Under the pieces are notes generated by a model. The model searched no databases. It was not told the origin of the DNA and saw only the letters and a program-made list of their open reading frames with translations. A DNA stretch of 64,000 nt from Streptomyces luomodiensis. Lineage in GTDB: Bacteria > Actinomycetota > Actinomycetes > Streptomycetales > Streptomycetaceae. Below are positions 51,752 to 64,000 of this stretch, one piece after another. Within the stretch, counting starts at the first letter, position 1, and each line of letters starts with the position of its first letter. The DNA lies in contig NZ_CP117522.1 of the NCBI RefSeq assembly GCF_031679605.1, positions 5,022,001 to 5,086,000 on the forward strand. Direction: 5' to 3'. Made by a program: the position numbers and the translations under genes.

Positions 51752-52633
51752 ATGGAGCTCGGTCTCATCGGCCTCGGCAAGATGGGCGGCAACATGCGCG
51801 AGCGCATTCGCCGCGCAGGCCACACCGTCATCGGATACGACCGCAACCCGGACGTCGCCGATGTCCACAGCATCGATGAGCTCGTCAGCAAGCTGAAGGG
51901 CCCACGGGTGGTGTGGGTCATGGTCCCGGCGGGCGTGCCCACCCAGATCACCATCGACGAGCTGGCCGAGCTGCTGTCGCCCGGCGACATCGTCGTGGAC
52001 GGCGGAAACTCCCGCTGGACCGACGACGAGAAGCACGCCGAGCAGCTCAACGCCAAGGGCATCGGCTTCATCGACTGCGGTGTCTCCGGCGGCGTCTGGG
52101 GTCTGGAGAACGGCTACGCCCTGATGTACGGCGGTGCCGCCGAGCATGTGGCCAAGGTCCAGCCGATCTTCGACGCGCTCAAGCCCGAGGGCGAGGGCGG
52201 CGCCGTCCACGCCGGCAAGGTCGGTGCGGGCCACTTCGCCAAGATGGTCCACAACGGCATCGAGTACGCGATGATGCAGGCGTACGCCGAGGGCTGGGAG
52301 CTGCTGGAGAAGGTGGACTCGGTCACCGACGTCCGCGAGATCTTCCGCTCCTGGCAGGAAGGCACGGTCATCCGCTCCTGGCTGCTGGACCTGGCCGTCC
52401 GCGCGCTGGACGACGACGAGCACCTGACGAAGCTGCGTGGCTACGCGGAGGACTCCGGTGAGGGCCGGTGGACCGTGGAGGCGGCGATCGACCACGCCGT
52501 GCCGCTGCCCGCGATCACCGCGTCGCTCTTCGCCCGGTTCGCCTCCCGTCAGGAGGACTCGCCGCAGATGAAGATGATCGCCGCGTTGCGCAATCAGTTC
52601 GGCGGTCACGCGGTCGAGAGCAGCGAGAAGTAA
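51752..52633 (+). CDS. gnd: 6-Phosphogluconate dehydrogenase, decarboxylating (short YqeC/GndA type)
   Basis: 293 residues, the short class; the classical enzyme is about 470. The Rossmann loop is [12 protein letters not shown] and the substrate residues lie in [10 protein letters not shown] and [17 protein letters not shown]. The catalytic Lys-x-x-His-Asn is [16 protein letters not shown] (about 168-183). It oxidises 6-phosphogluconate to ribulose-5-phosphate and CO2 with NAD(P)+. The cofactor preference cannot be read with confidence. AAAGGATC precedes the ATG. Lying between dnaN and recF is standard in actinobacteria. Confidence 0.95.
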   Translation: MELGLIGLGKMGGNMRERIRRAGHTVIGYDRNPDVADVHSIDELVSKLKGPRVVWVMVPAGVPTQITIDELAELLSPGDIVVDGGNSRWTDDEKHAEQLNAKGIGFIDCGVSGGVWGLENGYALMYGGAAEHVAKVQPIFDALKPEGEGGAVHAGKVGAGHFAKMVHNGIEYAMMQAYAEGWELLEKVDSVTDVREIFRSWQEGTVIRSWLLDLAVRALDDDEHLTKLRGYAEDSGEGRWTVEAAIDHAVPLPAITASLFARFASRQEDSPQMKMIAALRNQFGGHAVESSEK

Positions 52634-52688
52634 CCACCCCACGGGTGGAGCAAGCAGGTACTGCCGGGGGAGGTCGGCGCAGCCCACT

Positions 52689-53831
52689 ATGCACGTCACG
52701 CATCTGTCGCTCGCCGACTTCCGCTCGTACACCCGGGCCGAGGTCGGACTGGGTCCGGGCGTCACGGCCTTCGTCGGGCCCAATGGCCAGGGGAAGACCA
52801 ATCTCGTCGAGGCGGTCGGCTATCTCGCCACGCTCGGCAGCCACCGGGTCTCCTCCGACGCCCCGCTGGTGCGCATGGGGGCGGAGCGGGCCGTGGTCCG
52901 GGCCGCGGTCGTCCAGGGGGACCGGCAGCAGCTGGTCGAGCTCGAGCTCAACCCGGGCAAGGCGAATCGTGCCCGTATCAATCGGTCCTCGCAGGTCAGA
53001 CCGCGTGATGTGCTGGGGATCGTGCGTACGGTGCTGTTCGCGCCCGAGGATCTGGCCCTGGTCAAGGGCGATCCGGGCGAGCGCCGTCGTTTCCTCGACG
53101 AGCTGATCACCGCGCGGGCGCCCCGGATGGCGGGGGTCCGCTCCGATTACGACCGGGTGCTGAAGCAGCGCAACACCCTGCTGAAGACCGCCGCCCTGGC
53201 CCGGCGCCACGGTGGGCGCAGCGGGAGCGGCGACGCGGCCCTGTCCACGCTCGATGTCTGGGACCAGCATCTGGCTCGCGCCGGTGCCGAGCTGCTGGCC
53301 CAGCGGCTCGATCTGATCTCCGTGCTCCAGCCGCTCGCCGACAAGGCGTACGAGCAGCTGGCCCCGGGCGGTGGTCCCGTGCTGCTGGAGTACCGGGGGT
53401 CGGCCGGTGAGGGGCTGGCCGACGCGGGCAGCCGCGAGGAGCTGTACGAACTGCTGCTGGCCGCCCTGGCCCAGGCCCGTAAGCAGGAGATCGAGCGCGG
53501 GGTCACGCTGGTGGGCCCGCACCGCGACGATCTGGTCCTCAAGCTCGGCCGGCTCCCGGCGAAGGGTTACGCCAGCCATGGCGAGTCCTGGTCGTACGCC
53601 CTCGCCCTGCGGCTGGCCTCCTACGATCTGCTGCGCACCGAGGCGGGCGAGCCGGTGCTGGTGCTCGACGACGTCTTCGCGGAGCTGGACGAGCGGCGCC
53701 GGGAGCGGCTGGCCGGGCTGGTGGCCCCCGGGGAGCAGGTGCTGGTGACCGCGGCGGTGGAGGACGACGTCCCGCATGTGCTGACGGGCACGCGCTACGC
53801 GGTGTCCGAGGGCGAGGTGCGGCGGGTATGA
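52689..53831 (+). CDS. recF: DNA replication and repair protein RecF
   Basis: 380 residues. SMC-like ATPase: Walker [10 protein letters not shown] (about 31-39), the RecF signature [14 protein letters not shown] (about 300), and Walker [20 protein letters not shown] (about 322-340). RecF with RecO/RecR loads RecA on gapped DNA at stalled forks. The ATG lies 55 bp after gnd. Its stop overlaps the DUF721 gene start by 4 bp, implying translational coupling. Confidence 0.97.
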   Translation: MHVTHLSLADFRSYTRAEVGLGPGVTAFVGPNGQGKTNLVEAVGYLATLGSHRVSSDAPLVRMGAERAVVRAAVVQGDRQQLVELELNPGKANRARINRSSQVRPRDVLGIVRTVLFAPEDLALVKGDPGERRRFLDELITARAPRMAGVRSDYDRVLKQRNTLLKTAALARRHGGRSGSGDAALSTLDVWDQHLARAGAELLAQRLDLISVLQPLADKAYEQLAPGGGPVLLEYRGSAGEGLADAGSREELYELLLAALAQARKQEIERGVTLVGPHRDDLVLKLGRLPAKGYASHGESWSYALALRLASYDLLRTEAGEPVLVLDDVFAELDERRRERLAGLVAPGEQVLVTAAVEDDVPHVLTGTRYAVSEGEVRRV

Positions 53832-54370
53832 CGGACCGGATGGACCAGCCCGCGCGGCCCTCGCCGGTGCCCGAGCCCTCGGGGGTCGATCTGGCGCGGG
53901 TCGCGCTGCGTGCCGCCAAGGAGCAGGCGCGGGCCCGGGGAGCCGCGGCCCAGCAGAAGAAGCAGGCGCGCAGAGGGGGCTTGCGCTCCGGCGCGCGCGC
54001 CGATGGCCGTGATCCGCTTCCGCTCGGTGCGGCGATCAACCGGCTGATCACCGAGCGTGGCTGGGAGACCCCGGCCGCGGTCGGCGGGGTGATGGGCCGC
54101 TGGCCCCAGATGGTGGGGCCCGAGGTGGCGCAGCACTGCGAGCCCCAGCGGTACGACGAGGACGCCCGGGTGCTGACGGTGCGCTGTGACTCCACGGCAT
54201 GGGCGACCCAGCTGCGGCTGCTCGCCCCGCAGCTCGTCGCCCGGCTGAACGCGGATCTGGGCCAGGGCACCGTCAGGTTGATCAAGGTCTTGGGCCCCGG
54301 CGGGCCGGCCCGCCGCTACGGCCCGCTGCGCTCCCCGGGCTCCACAGGGCCGGGGGACACCTACGGCTGA
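53828..54370 (+). CDS. dciA: DUF721/DciA family protein, probable replicative-helicase loader
   Basis: 180 residues. The N-terminal basic helical part ([25 protein letters not shown], given here as its character rather than a motif) precedes the DUF721 domain at about 60-160: [53 protein letters not shown] and [10 protein letters not shown]. In bacteria without DnaC or DnaI, this family (DciA) interacts with DnaB and helps place it on DNA. Streptomyces lacks DnaC, and DnaB is encoded in this same window. It overlaps recF by 4 bp; the Mycobacterium counterpart sits in the same recF-gyrB gap. Confidence 0.85.
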   Translation: MTDRMDQPARPSPVPEPSGVDLARVALRAAKEQARARGAAAQQKKQARRGGLRSGARADGRDPLPLGAAINRLITERGWETPAAVGGVMGRWPQMVGPEVAQHCEPQRYDEDARVLTVRCDSTAWATQLRLLAPQLVARLNADLGQGTVRLIKVLGPGGPARRYGPLRSPGSTGPGDTYG

Positions 54371-56712
<2,342 letters not shown>

Positions 56713-56755
56713 GTCGGCCCCCAGCCGCAGACCACGACAAGGACTTTGACCAGCA

Positions 56756-59380
<2,625 letters not shown>

Positions 59381-59383
59381 GTC

Positions 59384-60157
59384 GTGAGTGGAGCCACGGG
59401 TGCCGCGGGCGGCGGTGCGGACGCCGGAGGGCGGCCCGGATCGGGAGCCCCGACTTCGGCGGGCGGTACCACCGCCGGGGAAGGCGCCCGTGGCCCGGCC
59501 GGGGAGTCCGCCGCGGTGACGGAGACCCGGAAGCTCCGGCCGCAGCGCGATCCGCAGCCGAAGCCCCAGTACTCCAGCCCGCTTCCCAGCGAGCGTCCCG
59601 CTCCCTCCCAGCCGGCGCAGCCGTACCACCCGCCGCAGGCCTACGCCCCGCCGCCGGGCGGCGGGGCCGGGCGCGGCGGCTCCTCGGTGCCGGGGCAGTC
59701 GGCCCAGGGCGCCCAGACGGGGCAGCAGCAGGCCGCCACGGCCGTCCGCCGCCCCCGTACGCCCGCGGGGGCCCGTCCGGCGCCGCGCACCCGTAAGGCG
59801 CGGCTGCGGGTCGCCAAGGTCGATCCGTGGTCGGTCATGAAGGTCAGCTTCCTGCTCGCGATCGCGCTGGGGATCTGCACCCTGATCGCGGTGGCGGTGC
59901 TGTGGATGGTCATGGACGCCATGGGCGTCTTCAGCGCGGTGGGCGACACCATCAGCGATGCGACGGAGTCGCAGAACGGCTCCGGATTCGACCTCCAGTC
60001 CTTCCTGTCGCTGCCGCGTGTCCTGGGATTCACCGGGATCATCGCCGTGATCAATGTGGTGCTGGCGACCGCGTTGGCCACGCTCGGGGCCTTCATCTAC
60101 AACCTGTCGGCGGGCTTCGTGGGCGGGGTCGAGCTGACCCTGGCCGAGGACGAGTAG
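59384..60157 (+). CDS. DUF3566 membrane protein following gyrA
   Basis: 257 residues from a GTG 3 bp after gyrA. A 145-residue Gly/Ala/Pro-rich disordered N-terminus leads to the DUF3566 domain (about 125-257) with two TM helices, VSFLLAIALGICTLIAVAVL and GIIAVINVVLATALATLGAF, and ends with GGVELTLAEDE. The Mycobacterium homologue also follows gyrA. The function is unknown; tight linkage suggests co-expression with gyrase. Confidence 0.9.
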   Translation: MSGATGAAGGGADAGGRPGSGAPTSAGGTTAGEGARGPAGESAAVTETRKLRPQRDPQPKPQYSSPLPSERPAPSQPAQPYHPPQAYAPPPGGGAGRGGSSVPGQSAQGAQTGQQQAATAVRRPRTPAGARPAPRTRKARLRVAKVDPWSVMKVSFLLAIALGICTLIAVAVLWMVMDAMGVFSAVGDTISDATESQNGSGFDLQSFLSLPRVLGFTGIIAVINVVLATALATLGAFIYNLSAGFVGGVELTLAEDE

Positions 60158-60176
60158 CGGCCCGCCGTTACCGATT

Positions 60177-60205
60177 TTGGGACAGGGCAGGTGGTGCGCT
60201 AATCT
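60177..60205 (+). promoter_or_regulatory. tRNA-Ile promoter
   Basis: TTGGGA (60177-60182), 17 bp, TAATCT (60200-60205). Transcription would start about seven bases before the tRNA 5' end. Confidence 0.8.
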
Positions 60206-60218
60206 TTCGGTGCAGCGC

Positions 60219-60292
60219 GGGGCTATAGCTCAGACGGTTAGAGCGCTTCCCTGATAAGGAAGAGGCCACAGGTTCAAGTCCTGTTAGCCCCA
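60219..60292 (+). tRNA. ileT: tRNA-Ile (anticodon GAU)
   Basis: 74 nt. The acceptor stem is GGGGCTA/TAGCCCC, the D-arm is around AGCTCAGACGGTTAGAGC, and the anticodon stem CTTCC/GGAAG encloses loop CTGATAA with anticodon GAT. The T-arm CAGGTTCAAGTCCTG contains TTCAAGT. The discriminator is A60292. The next bases are CCG, so CCA is not encoded and must be added by the Cca enzyme. It lies after gyrA and DUF3566, where tRNA-Ile is also found in S. coelicolor and mycobacteria. Confidence 0.98.
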
Positions 60293-60300
60293 CCGACGCG

Positions 60301-60337
60301 ATCAGCCTGGACGGAGATCCTCTCCGGCCAGGCTGAT
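60301..60337 (+). terminator. Terminator after tRNA-Ile
   Basis: ATCAGCCTGGACGGAGA (60301-60317) pairs with TCTCCGGCCAGGCTGAT (60321-60337), 17 bp with one A-G mismatch and a 3-nt loop. Confidence 0.88.
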
Positions 60338-60484
60338 GTCGTATGGGGGCCGGGAGTTGGCCCCCGGTTCCTGCCCGGTTTCTCGTCCGGTCAATGCCGG
60401 TCATAGGTCACCGATCGGTATCGGTCGGTGTGTATCATCGGGCGCCAGAGGTCCCCTACGTCAAGAAAGAGACGAGGTAGCGCG

Positions 60485-60619
60485 GTGAAGAAGCTTCTCC
60501 TGGTCGCACTGGCCGCCATCGGCGGGCTCCTCGTGTACCGCCAGATCCAGGCGGATCGCGCCGAGCAGGATCTGTGGACGGAGGCGACCGACTCCGTGCC
60601 CGCAGGTACGGGTGTGTGA
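60485..60619 (+). CDS. DLW-39 family small protein
   Basis: 44 residues from a GTG with GACGAGG upstream. It reads MKKLLLVALAAIGGLLVYRQ, then IQADRAEQDLWTEATDSVPA and GTGV. One N-terminal hydrophobic helix and the invariant Asp-Leu-Trp (29-31) define the actinobacterial DLW-39 family, whose function is unknown. It follows tRNA-Ile and is bounded by strong hairpins on both sides, so it is a single-gene transcript. TATCAT near 60435 may be its -10. Confidence 0.85.
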   Translation: MKKLLLVALAAIGGLLVYRQIQADRAEQDLWTEATDSVPAGTGV

Positions 60620-60639
60620 GCCCCCACGACAGTCCCGGC

Positions 60640-60675
60640 ACGGGGCCCCGACCGCTGGAGCGGTCGGGGCCCCGT
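60640..60675 (+). terminator. Very stable hairpin after the DLW-39 gene
   Basis: ACGGGGCCCCGACCGCT (60640-60656) and AGCGGTCGGGGCCCCGT (60659-60675) form a perfect 17-bp stem (effective loop about 4 nt), 20 bases after the stop. Confidence 0.92.
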
Positions 60676-60833
60676 CGGCTTTACTGGCGCCGTGGCGGGG
60701 GAAGAGACGGGGGCGTCGGGGGCGTCGGGGGCGGGCTGACCGGGGGCCTACGTGTTTCACTCTCGCAAACGAATGGCTTGCACAGGCAAAGTTGAACGGG
60801 CCGACCGGCCGGTACGACGAGGAGTGACGCGCG

Positions 60834-62189
60834 ATGAAGGACCGCCGCACGGTCAGGGCCGGCCTCGCCGCGGTGGCGGCGCTGTGCGTGGTGGCCGCGG
60901 CACAGGGGACGTCCCTCGCTGAGGGCGCCGCCGGGGCCCAGGCGTACGAGACCCGCGGCACCCGGATACGCGGCGCCGACGGGGGCACGGACGCCCCGTC
61001 CCTGGCGGCCGGCCGCACCTACGTCGACAGCCTCGGGCCGGGCGAGAAGCGGTACTACGGTGTGACGCTCGACACGAAGTCCGCCGCCTATGTCTCGGCG
61101 GTCGCGGCACCCCGGCCGGGGGCGGGCGTGACCTCGTACCGGGACGGCGTGAAGGTGACGCTGGAGAGCCCCGACGGAGCCGTCTGCGGCACCGCCGCCC
61201 CGAAGATCGAGACAAGTGGCGTCGCCTATCCCCTGGCCGACTACGCCTCCCGTCAGATCGACTCCGGCCCGGCCTCCTGCCACCAGGCAGGGCGCTTTGT
61301 GGCGACGGTGGAGCGCCAGGCCGGCTCACAGGACCATGAGCGCTGGCCCGTGGAACTGCGGCTGATGGTGGAGCCACCGGTGAAGGACGGGGCCACCGGG
61401 GCCACTCCGGAGGCTCCGGAGGGGAGTTCGGGCACGTCCTCGCCCGAGCCGCCGGACGGCACCGCCTGGCCGAAACGCGGCGGTCGCGGCTTCACCGACG
61501 CGCCGACCCTGGGGACGGGGGTGTGGAGGGACGAGATCGCGCCAGGGGAGACGCACTACTACCGGGTGCCCGTCGACTGGGGGCAGCGCCTCTCCGCCGT
61601 CGCCGAACTGTCCGCCGACGGCCAGGATCAGAGCACCCGTCTCCTCGACCGCGCGCTGGCGATGCACGCCTACAACCCGGCGCGCGGGCTGGCCAAGCGG
61701 GGCACTCCGGCCGCGCAGGACGGCGAACCGCCCCGCACCGAGGTGGCCACCGAGCCGGTGGCCTACGAAAACCGGTATGCGAACACCGGCTCCGCGGTGC
61801 GCGCGATGAGCTTCAGCGGTGGGTACTTCCTGGCGGTCACCCTCAATCCGCCGCAGGTGGCCCCGCATCTGAACAGCTCGGTGCAGGTCGTCCTGCGGGT
61901 GCGGATCGCGGGCGCCGCGCACGGCGGTCCCACCTATGACAAGGACCCCGTCGAGGCCGGGTTCGGCCTCACGGCGGCCGACCGGCGCGTGGCGAAACAG
62001 CATCAGGTCGTCGCGGAGGACGATCAGATGGGGGTGCCTGCCGACGATTCCGACAAGGCCCTGCTGCGGATGGTGGGATACGCGGGGATCGGTACCGGGA
62101 CGGCCCTGGTGCTCGGGCTCGGCGCGTGGAAGCTGACCGCCCGGCGCCGGGCCTCGGCGCGGGGGTACGGGCCGCCGCCCGCCTGGTAG
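60834..62189 (+). CDS. Secreted, C-terminally anchored protein of unknown function
   Basis: 451 residues from ATG 60834 with GACGAGGAG upstream. A signal peptide (RTVRAGLAAVAALCVVAAAQG, cleavage around residue 36) is followed by two similar extracellular halves. Each opens with a DAPSL/DAPTL segment, then GPGEKRYYGVTLD (about 63-75) or APGETHYYRVPVD (about 235-247), the look of pre-peptidase C-terminal (PPC)-like beta-sandwich domains. A Pro/Gly/Ser linker joins them. One TM helix near 410-434 (MVGYAGIGTGTALVLGLGAW) and a short basic tail anchor it. I do not recognise a specific function. It converges with a Ser/Thr kinase gene. Confidence 0.8.
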   Translation: MKDRRTVRAGLAAVAALCVVAAAQGTSLAEGAAGAQAYETRGTRIRGADGGTDAPSLAAGRTYVDSLGPGEKRYYGVTLDTKSAAYVSAVAAPRPGAGVTSYRDGVKVTLESPDGAVCGTAAPKIETSGVAYPLADYASRQIDSGPASCHQAGRFVATVERQAGSQDHERWPVELRLMVEPPVKDGATGATPEAPEGSSGTSSPEPPDGTAWPKRGGRGFTDAPTLGTGVWRDEIAPGETHYYRVPVDWGQRLSAVAELSADGQDQSTRLLDRALAMHAYNPARGLAKRGTPAAQDGEPPRTEVATEPVAYENRYANTGSAVRAMSFSGGYFLAVTLNPPQVAPHLNSSVQVVLRVRIAGAAHGGPTYDKDPVEAGFGLTAADRRVAKQHQVVAEDDQMGVPADDSDKALLRMVGYAGIGTGTALVLGLGAWKLTARRRASARGYGPPPAW

Positions 62190-62294
62190 TCGGGTCTGGG
62201 GACGGAGCTGCTGGGGGCTTCCGGGGTCTTCCCACGGCTCCGGGGGCATTCCGGCGGCTTCCGGGGACGGCGGTTAGCCGACGTCAGCCGGCGG

Positions 62295-63998
62295 TCAGCC
62301 CGCGGCCACCAGCGCCCAGGCGCCGACGGCGAAGCACAGCGCCGCGACGATCAGGATCGCCACCGCTGTCTTCCGGGACGGTCCGGGGCGCCGCCGGGTC
62401 GCGGGGGGAACCTGCGACCGCTGGGCGGTGTATGGACGAGTAGAAGGAAAGTCACGCGGGGGCGGCGTCGGAGTCGGTGTCGGCGTGGGTGTCGGTGTCG
62501 GCGTGGGCGCCGCGGTCGGAGCGGAAGCGGGGGTGGGCGTATGCGGGTGCGCGGGCTGTACGGAGTGTGGGGGCTGTGGTGCGTGGTGCGGGTGGTGCAC
62601 GGGCGGCTGTGGAGCCGATGGGAGCGGGGCCGCGGTCGAGGGGGTCGGCGGGTGCGGCAGCGAGTGCTGCTGGACCGGCGGGGGCGGCGTCGCGGGCCGG
62701 GCGGCCGGTGGCGGGGGTGTCGGTGTCGGCGGGCCCGCGGGCTGGGGCGGTGGGGTCCGGGGCGGTGTCTGGGCCGACCGCGTTTGGCCTGGTGGTGTCT
62801 GGCTCGGCGGTATCTGGCTCGGCGTCTGCGCTTGTGGGGGTTGGGCGTGTGGGGGTTGGGCGTGCGGGGTTTCAGCGGACGGAGTCCAGGCGTGTGGAGC
62901 CCAGGTGTGCGGAGCCGGACCGGAGGGGGCCTCGGCGGGCGGTGTCCGCGGCTGGTCGTTCTGAGGGAGCGGCGGTGGGAGGGTGAAGCTCCCGGTGTCG
63001 GCCATGGAGGGCTGCGGGGTGGCCGGCTGGGGAGGCGCCGCCTCGGCGGTGGGCTGGGACCGGTGCGGCGCCGCACCGCTCTCCTGGGGCGGGTCCGCCT
63101 TCGCATGGCGGCGGCCGGGCCGGGTCGGGCCGTTGGGGCCGAAACCGGCGGGCAGCGGCCCGAGCTGGTCGAAGACCTCGATGGCCTCGTCGTCCAGATC
63201 TCCCTCGGGCAGCAGCTCGACCGCCGTCGCCAGCGCCTTCCGCGCCCCGGTGGCAGTGCGGAACCGGTCCTCGGGGTCCGGTTGCAGCAGACCCGCGACC
63301 ACCTGCCACAGCGGTTCGGGCACCCCGGTCGGCGCGTTCGGCACCCCCTGCTCGAAGAGCTTGACCAGTGCCTCCGCGTCCGGCTTGTGTCCGTTGAGCA
63401 GATAGAGCGCCACCAGCCCGACGGCGAACAGGTCCGCCGGGAAGTCCGGATCGTCGCCCATCATCTGCTCGGGCGCGAAGTAACCAGGCGTGCCCATCAC
63501 GTAGTTGGCCTCGGTGAGGCGCGGCTCGCCCTTGGTCAGCGCGATACCGAAGTCGGACAGCCGGACATGGGGTCGCCCGGTTCCGGTGGCTTCCAGCAGG
63601 ATGTTCGCGGGCTTGATGTCACGGTGCACCACACCCTCGGCGTGCACCGCCGCCAGTCCGGAGAGCAGCTGATCGAGCAGTGTGCACACATAACGGGGCG
63701 GCAGCGGGCCGTAGTCGCCGATGAGATGGGCGAACGAACCGCCGCCCACCAGATCCATGGTGAACAGCACCTTGTCGTCGTCGGCCGCCCAGCTGGCCGG
63801 TGCCACCACATGGGGGTGATCGATCCGCAGGGCCTGTTCCCGGACGAAGCGCAGCAGCGTATGGGCGTCGCGTTGCTGGAGCACCTTCGCTGCCACGTAT
63901 CGGCGGCGGCGGTGGTCCCAGACGCGCCATACGGCGCCCACGCCCCCGCGCCCGATCGGGTCCACCAGCTCGTACCGGCCCGCGAAGATCTCACCCAT
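62295..63998 (-). CDS. Membrane-anchored Ser/Thr protein kinase with long Pro-rich tail
   Basis: 567 residues from the ATG at 63998, two bases from the window edge, so a longer 5' end cannot be excluded. The kinase domain (1-270) has GRGGVGAVW, Lys38 (AAKVL), HRDIKPANILL, DFGIAL and APEQMM, all catalytic residues intact. Residues about 290-540 are a Pro/Thr/His/Gln-rich disordered region including a (TP)n run encoded by GTCGGTGTCGGCGTGG-type repeats (62465-62515). One TM helix (about 543-564, AVAILIVAALCFAVGAWAL) ends the chain with almost no extracellular part and no PASTA domain. Substrates are unknown. Confidence 0.92.
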   Translation of the reverse strand: MGEIFAGRYELVDPIGRGGVGAVWRVWDHRRRRYVAAKVLQQRDAHTLLRFVREQALRIDHPHVVAPASWAADDDKVLFTMDLVGGGSFAHLIGDYGPLPPRYVCTLLDQLLSGLAAVHAEGVVHRDIKPANILLEATGTGRPHVRLSDFGIALTKGEPRLTEANYVMGTPGYFAPEQMMGDDPDFPADLFAVGLVALYLLNGHKPDAEALVKLFEQGVPNAPTGVPEPLWQVVAGLLQPDPEDRFRTATGARKALATAVELLPEGDLDDEAIEVFDQLGPLPAGFGPNGPTRPGRRHAKADPPQESGAAPHRSQPTAEAAPPQPATPQPSMADTGSFTLPPPLPQNDQPRTPPAEAPSGPAPHTWAPHAWTPSAETPHAQPPHAQPPQAQTPSQIPPSQTPPGQTRSAQTPPRTPPPQPAGPPTPTPPPPAARPATPPPPVQQHSLPHPPTPSTAAPLPSAPQPPVHHPHHAPQPPHSVQPAHPHTPTPASAPTAAPTPTPTPTPTPTPTPPPRDFPSTRPYTAQRSQVPPATRRRPGPSRKTAVAILIVAALCFAVGAWALVAAG

Positions 63999-64000
63999 CG

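Noticed and set aside
60750..60765. parS-like GTTTCAC upstream of 60834
   Set aside because: Only the left half (GTTTCAC) matches; the right half (TCTCGCAAAC) does not, so it is not a ParB site.

Overview
This window is the replication-origin region of a Streptomyces (or closely related actinomycete) chromosome. The base composition is very GC-rich with GC-biased third codon positions. The gene order gyrA-gyrB-DUF721-recF-gnd-dnaN-oriC-dnaA-rpmH-rnpA-yidD-yidC-jag-rsmG-parA-parB-trxA-trxB-sigM-murJ-cca is the classic actinobacterial oriC neighbourhood. There are GTTTCACGTGAAAC parS palindromes and many leaderless-looking starts. The species cannot be named from the sequence.

Left arm (1-12,970), accessory and poorly conserved. 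A two-gene minus-strand unit encodes a globin/flavoreductase and a pyridoxamine-phosphate-oxidase-like FMN protein; both carry long Ala/Pro-rich repeat regions, and the second gene runs off the left edge. Next come a HAD phosphatase, a MarR regulator followed by a 25-bp tandem repeat array, a GNAT enzyme, a class C beta-lactamase-fold hydrolase, a MerR regulator with an atypical (WCPPC) thioredoxin, and a peptide deformylase. From about 8,535 to 12,970 the DNA looks like an insertion zone: a quinone-oxidoreductase-like MDR enzyme, an aldo/keto reductase divergent from an XRE regulator, and a truncated, frameshifted transposase remnant lying against dnaB.

Middle (12,990-41,600), core genes. 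These are dnaB, a MATE exporter, and the rpsF-ssb-rpsR-rplI block, followed by cell-envelope genes: FemX, an alanine-racemase-fold protein lacking a catalytic motif, a GT87 mannosyltransferase, and a class A PBP. PadR-ino1 sits behind a palindromic operator. Then come an MFS transporter, cca, a DUF6049-type membrane protein, murJ, a separate pseudokinase, an ECF sigma factor with its zinc-finger anti-sigma, and trxB-trxA behind a SigR-type promoter.

Origin (41,594-60,157), chromosome replication and segregation. parAB is surrounded by eight perfect parS sites spread over 17-44 kb. rsmG-jag-yidC-yidD-rnpA-rpmH point left and dnaA points right. An 828-bp oriC packed with DnaA boxes follows, then dnaN-gnd-recF-dciA-gyrB-gyrA and a DUF3566 membrane protein. 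Initiator (DnaA), helicase (DnaB), probable helicase loader (DciA), clamp (DnaN), SSB, gyrase and ParAB are therefore all in one window.

Right edge (60,200-64,000). This holds tRNA-Ile(GAU), a 44-residue DLW-39-type peptide, an unrecognised secreted/anchored protein, and a convergent Ser/Thr kinase with a long Pro-rich tail and a C-terminal membrane anchor. Strong hairpin terminators punctuate most convergent or terminal positions.
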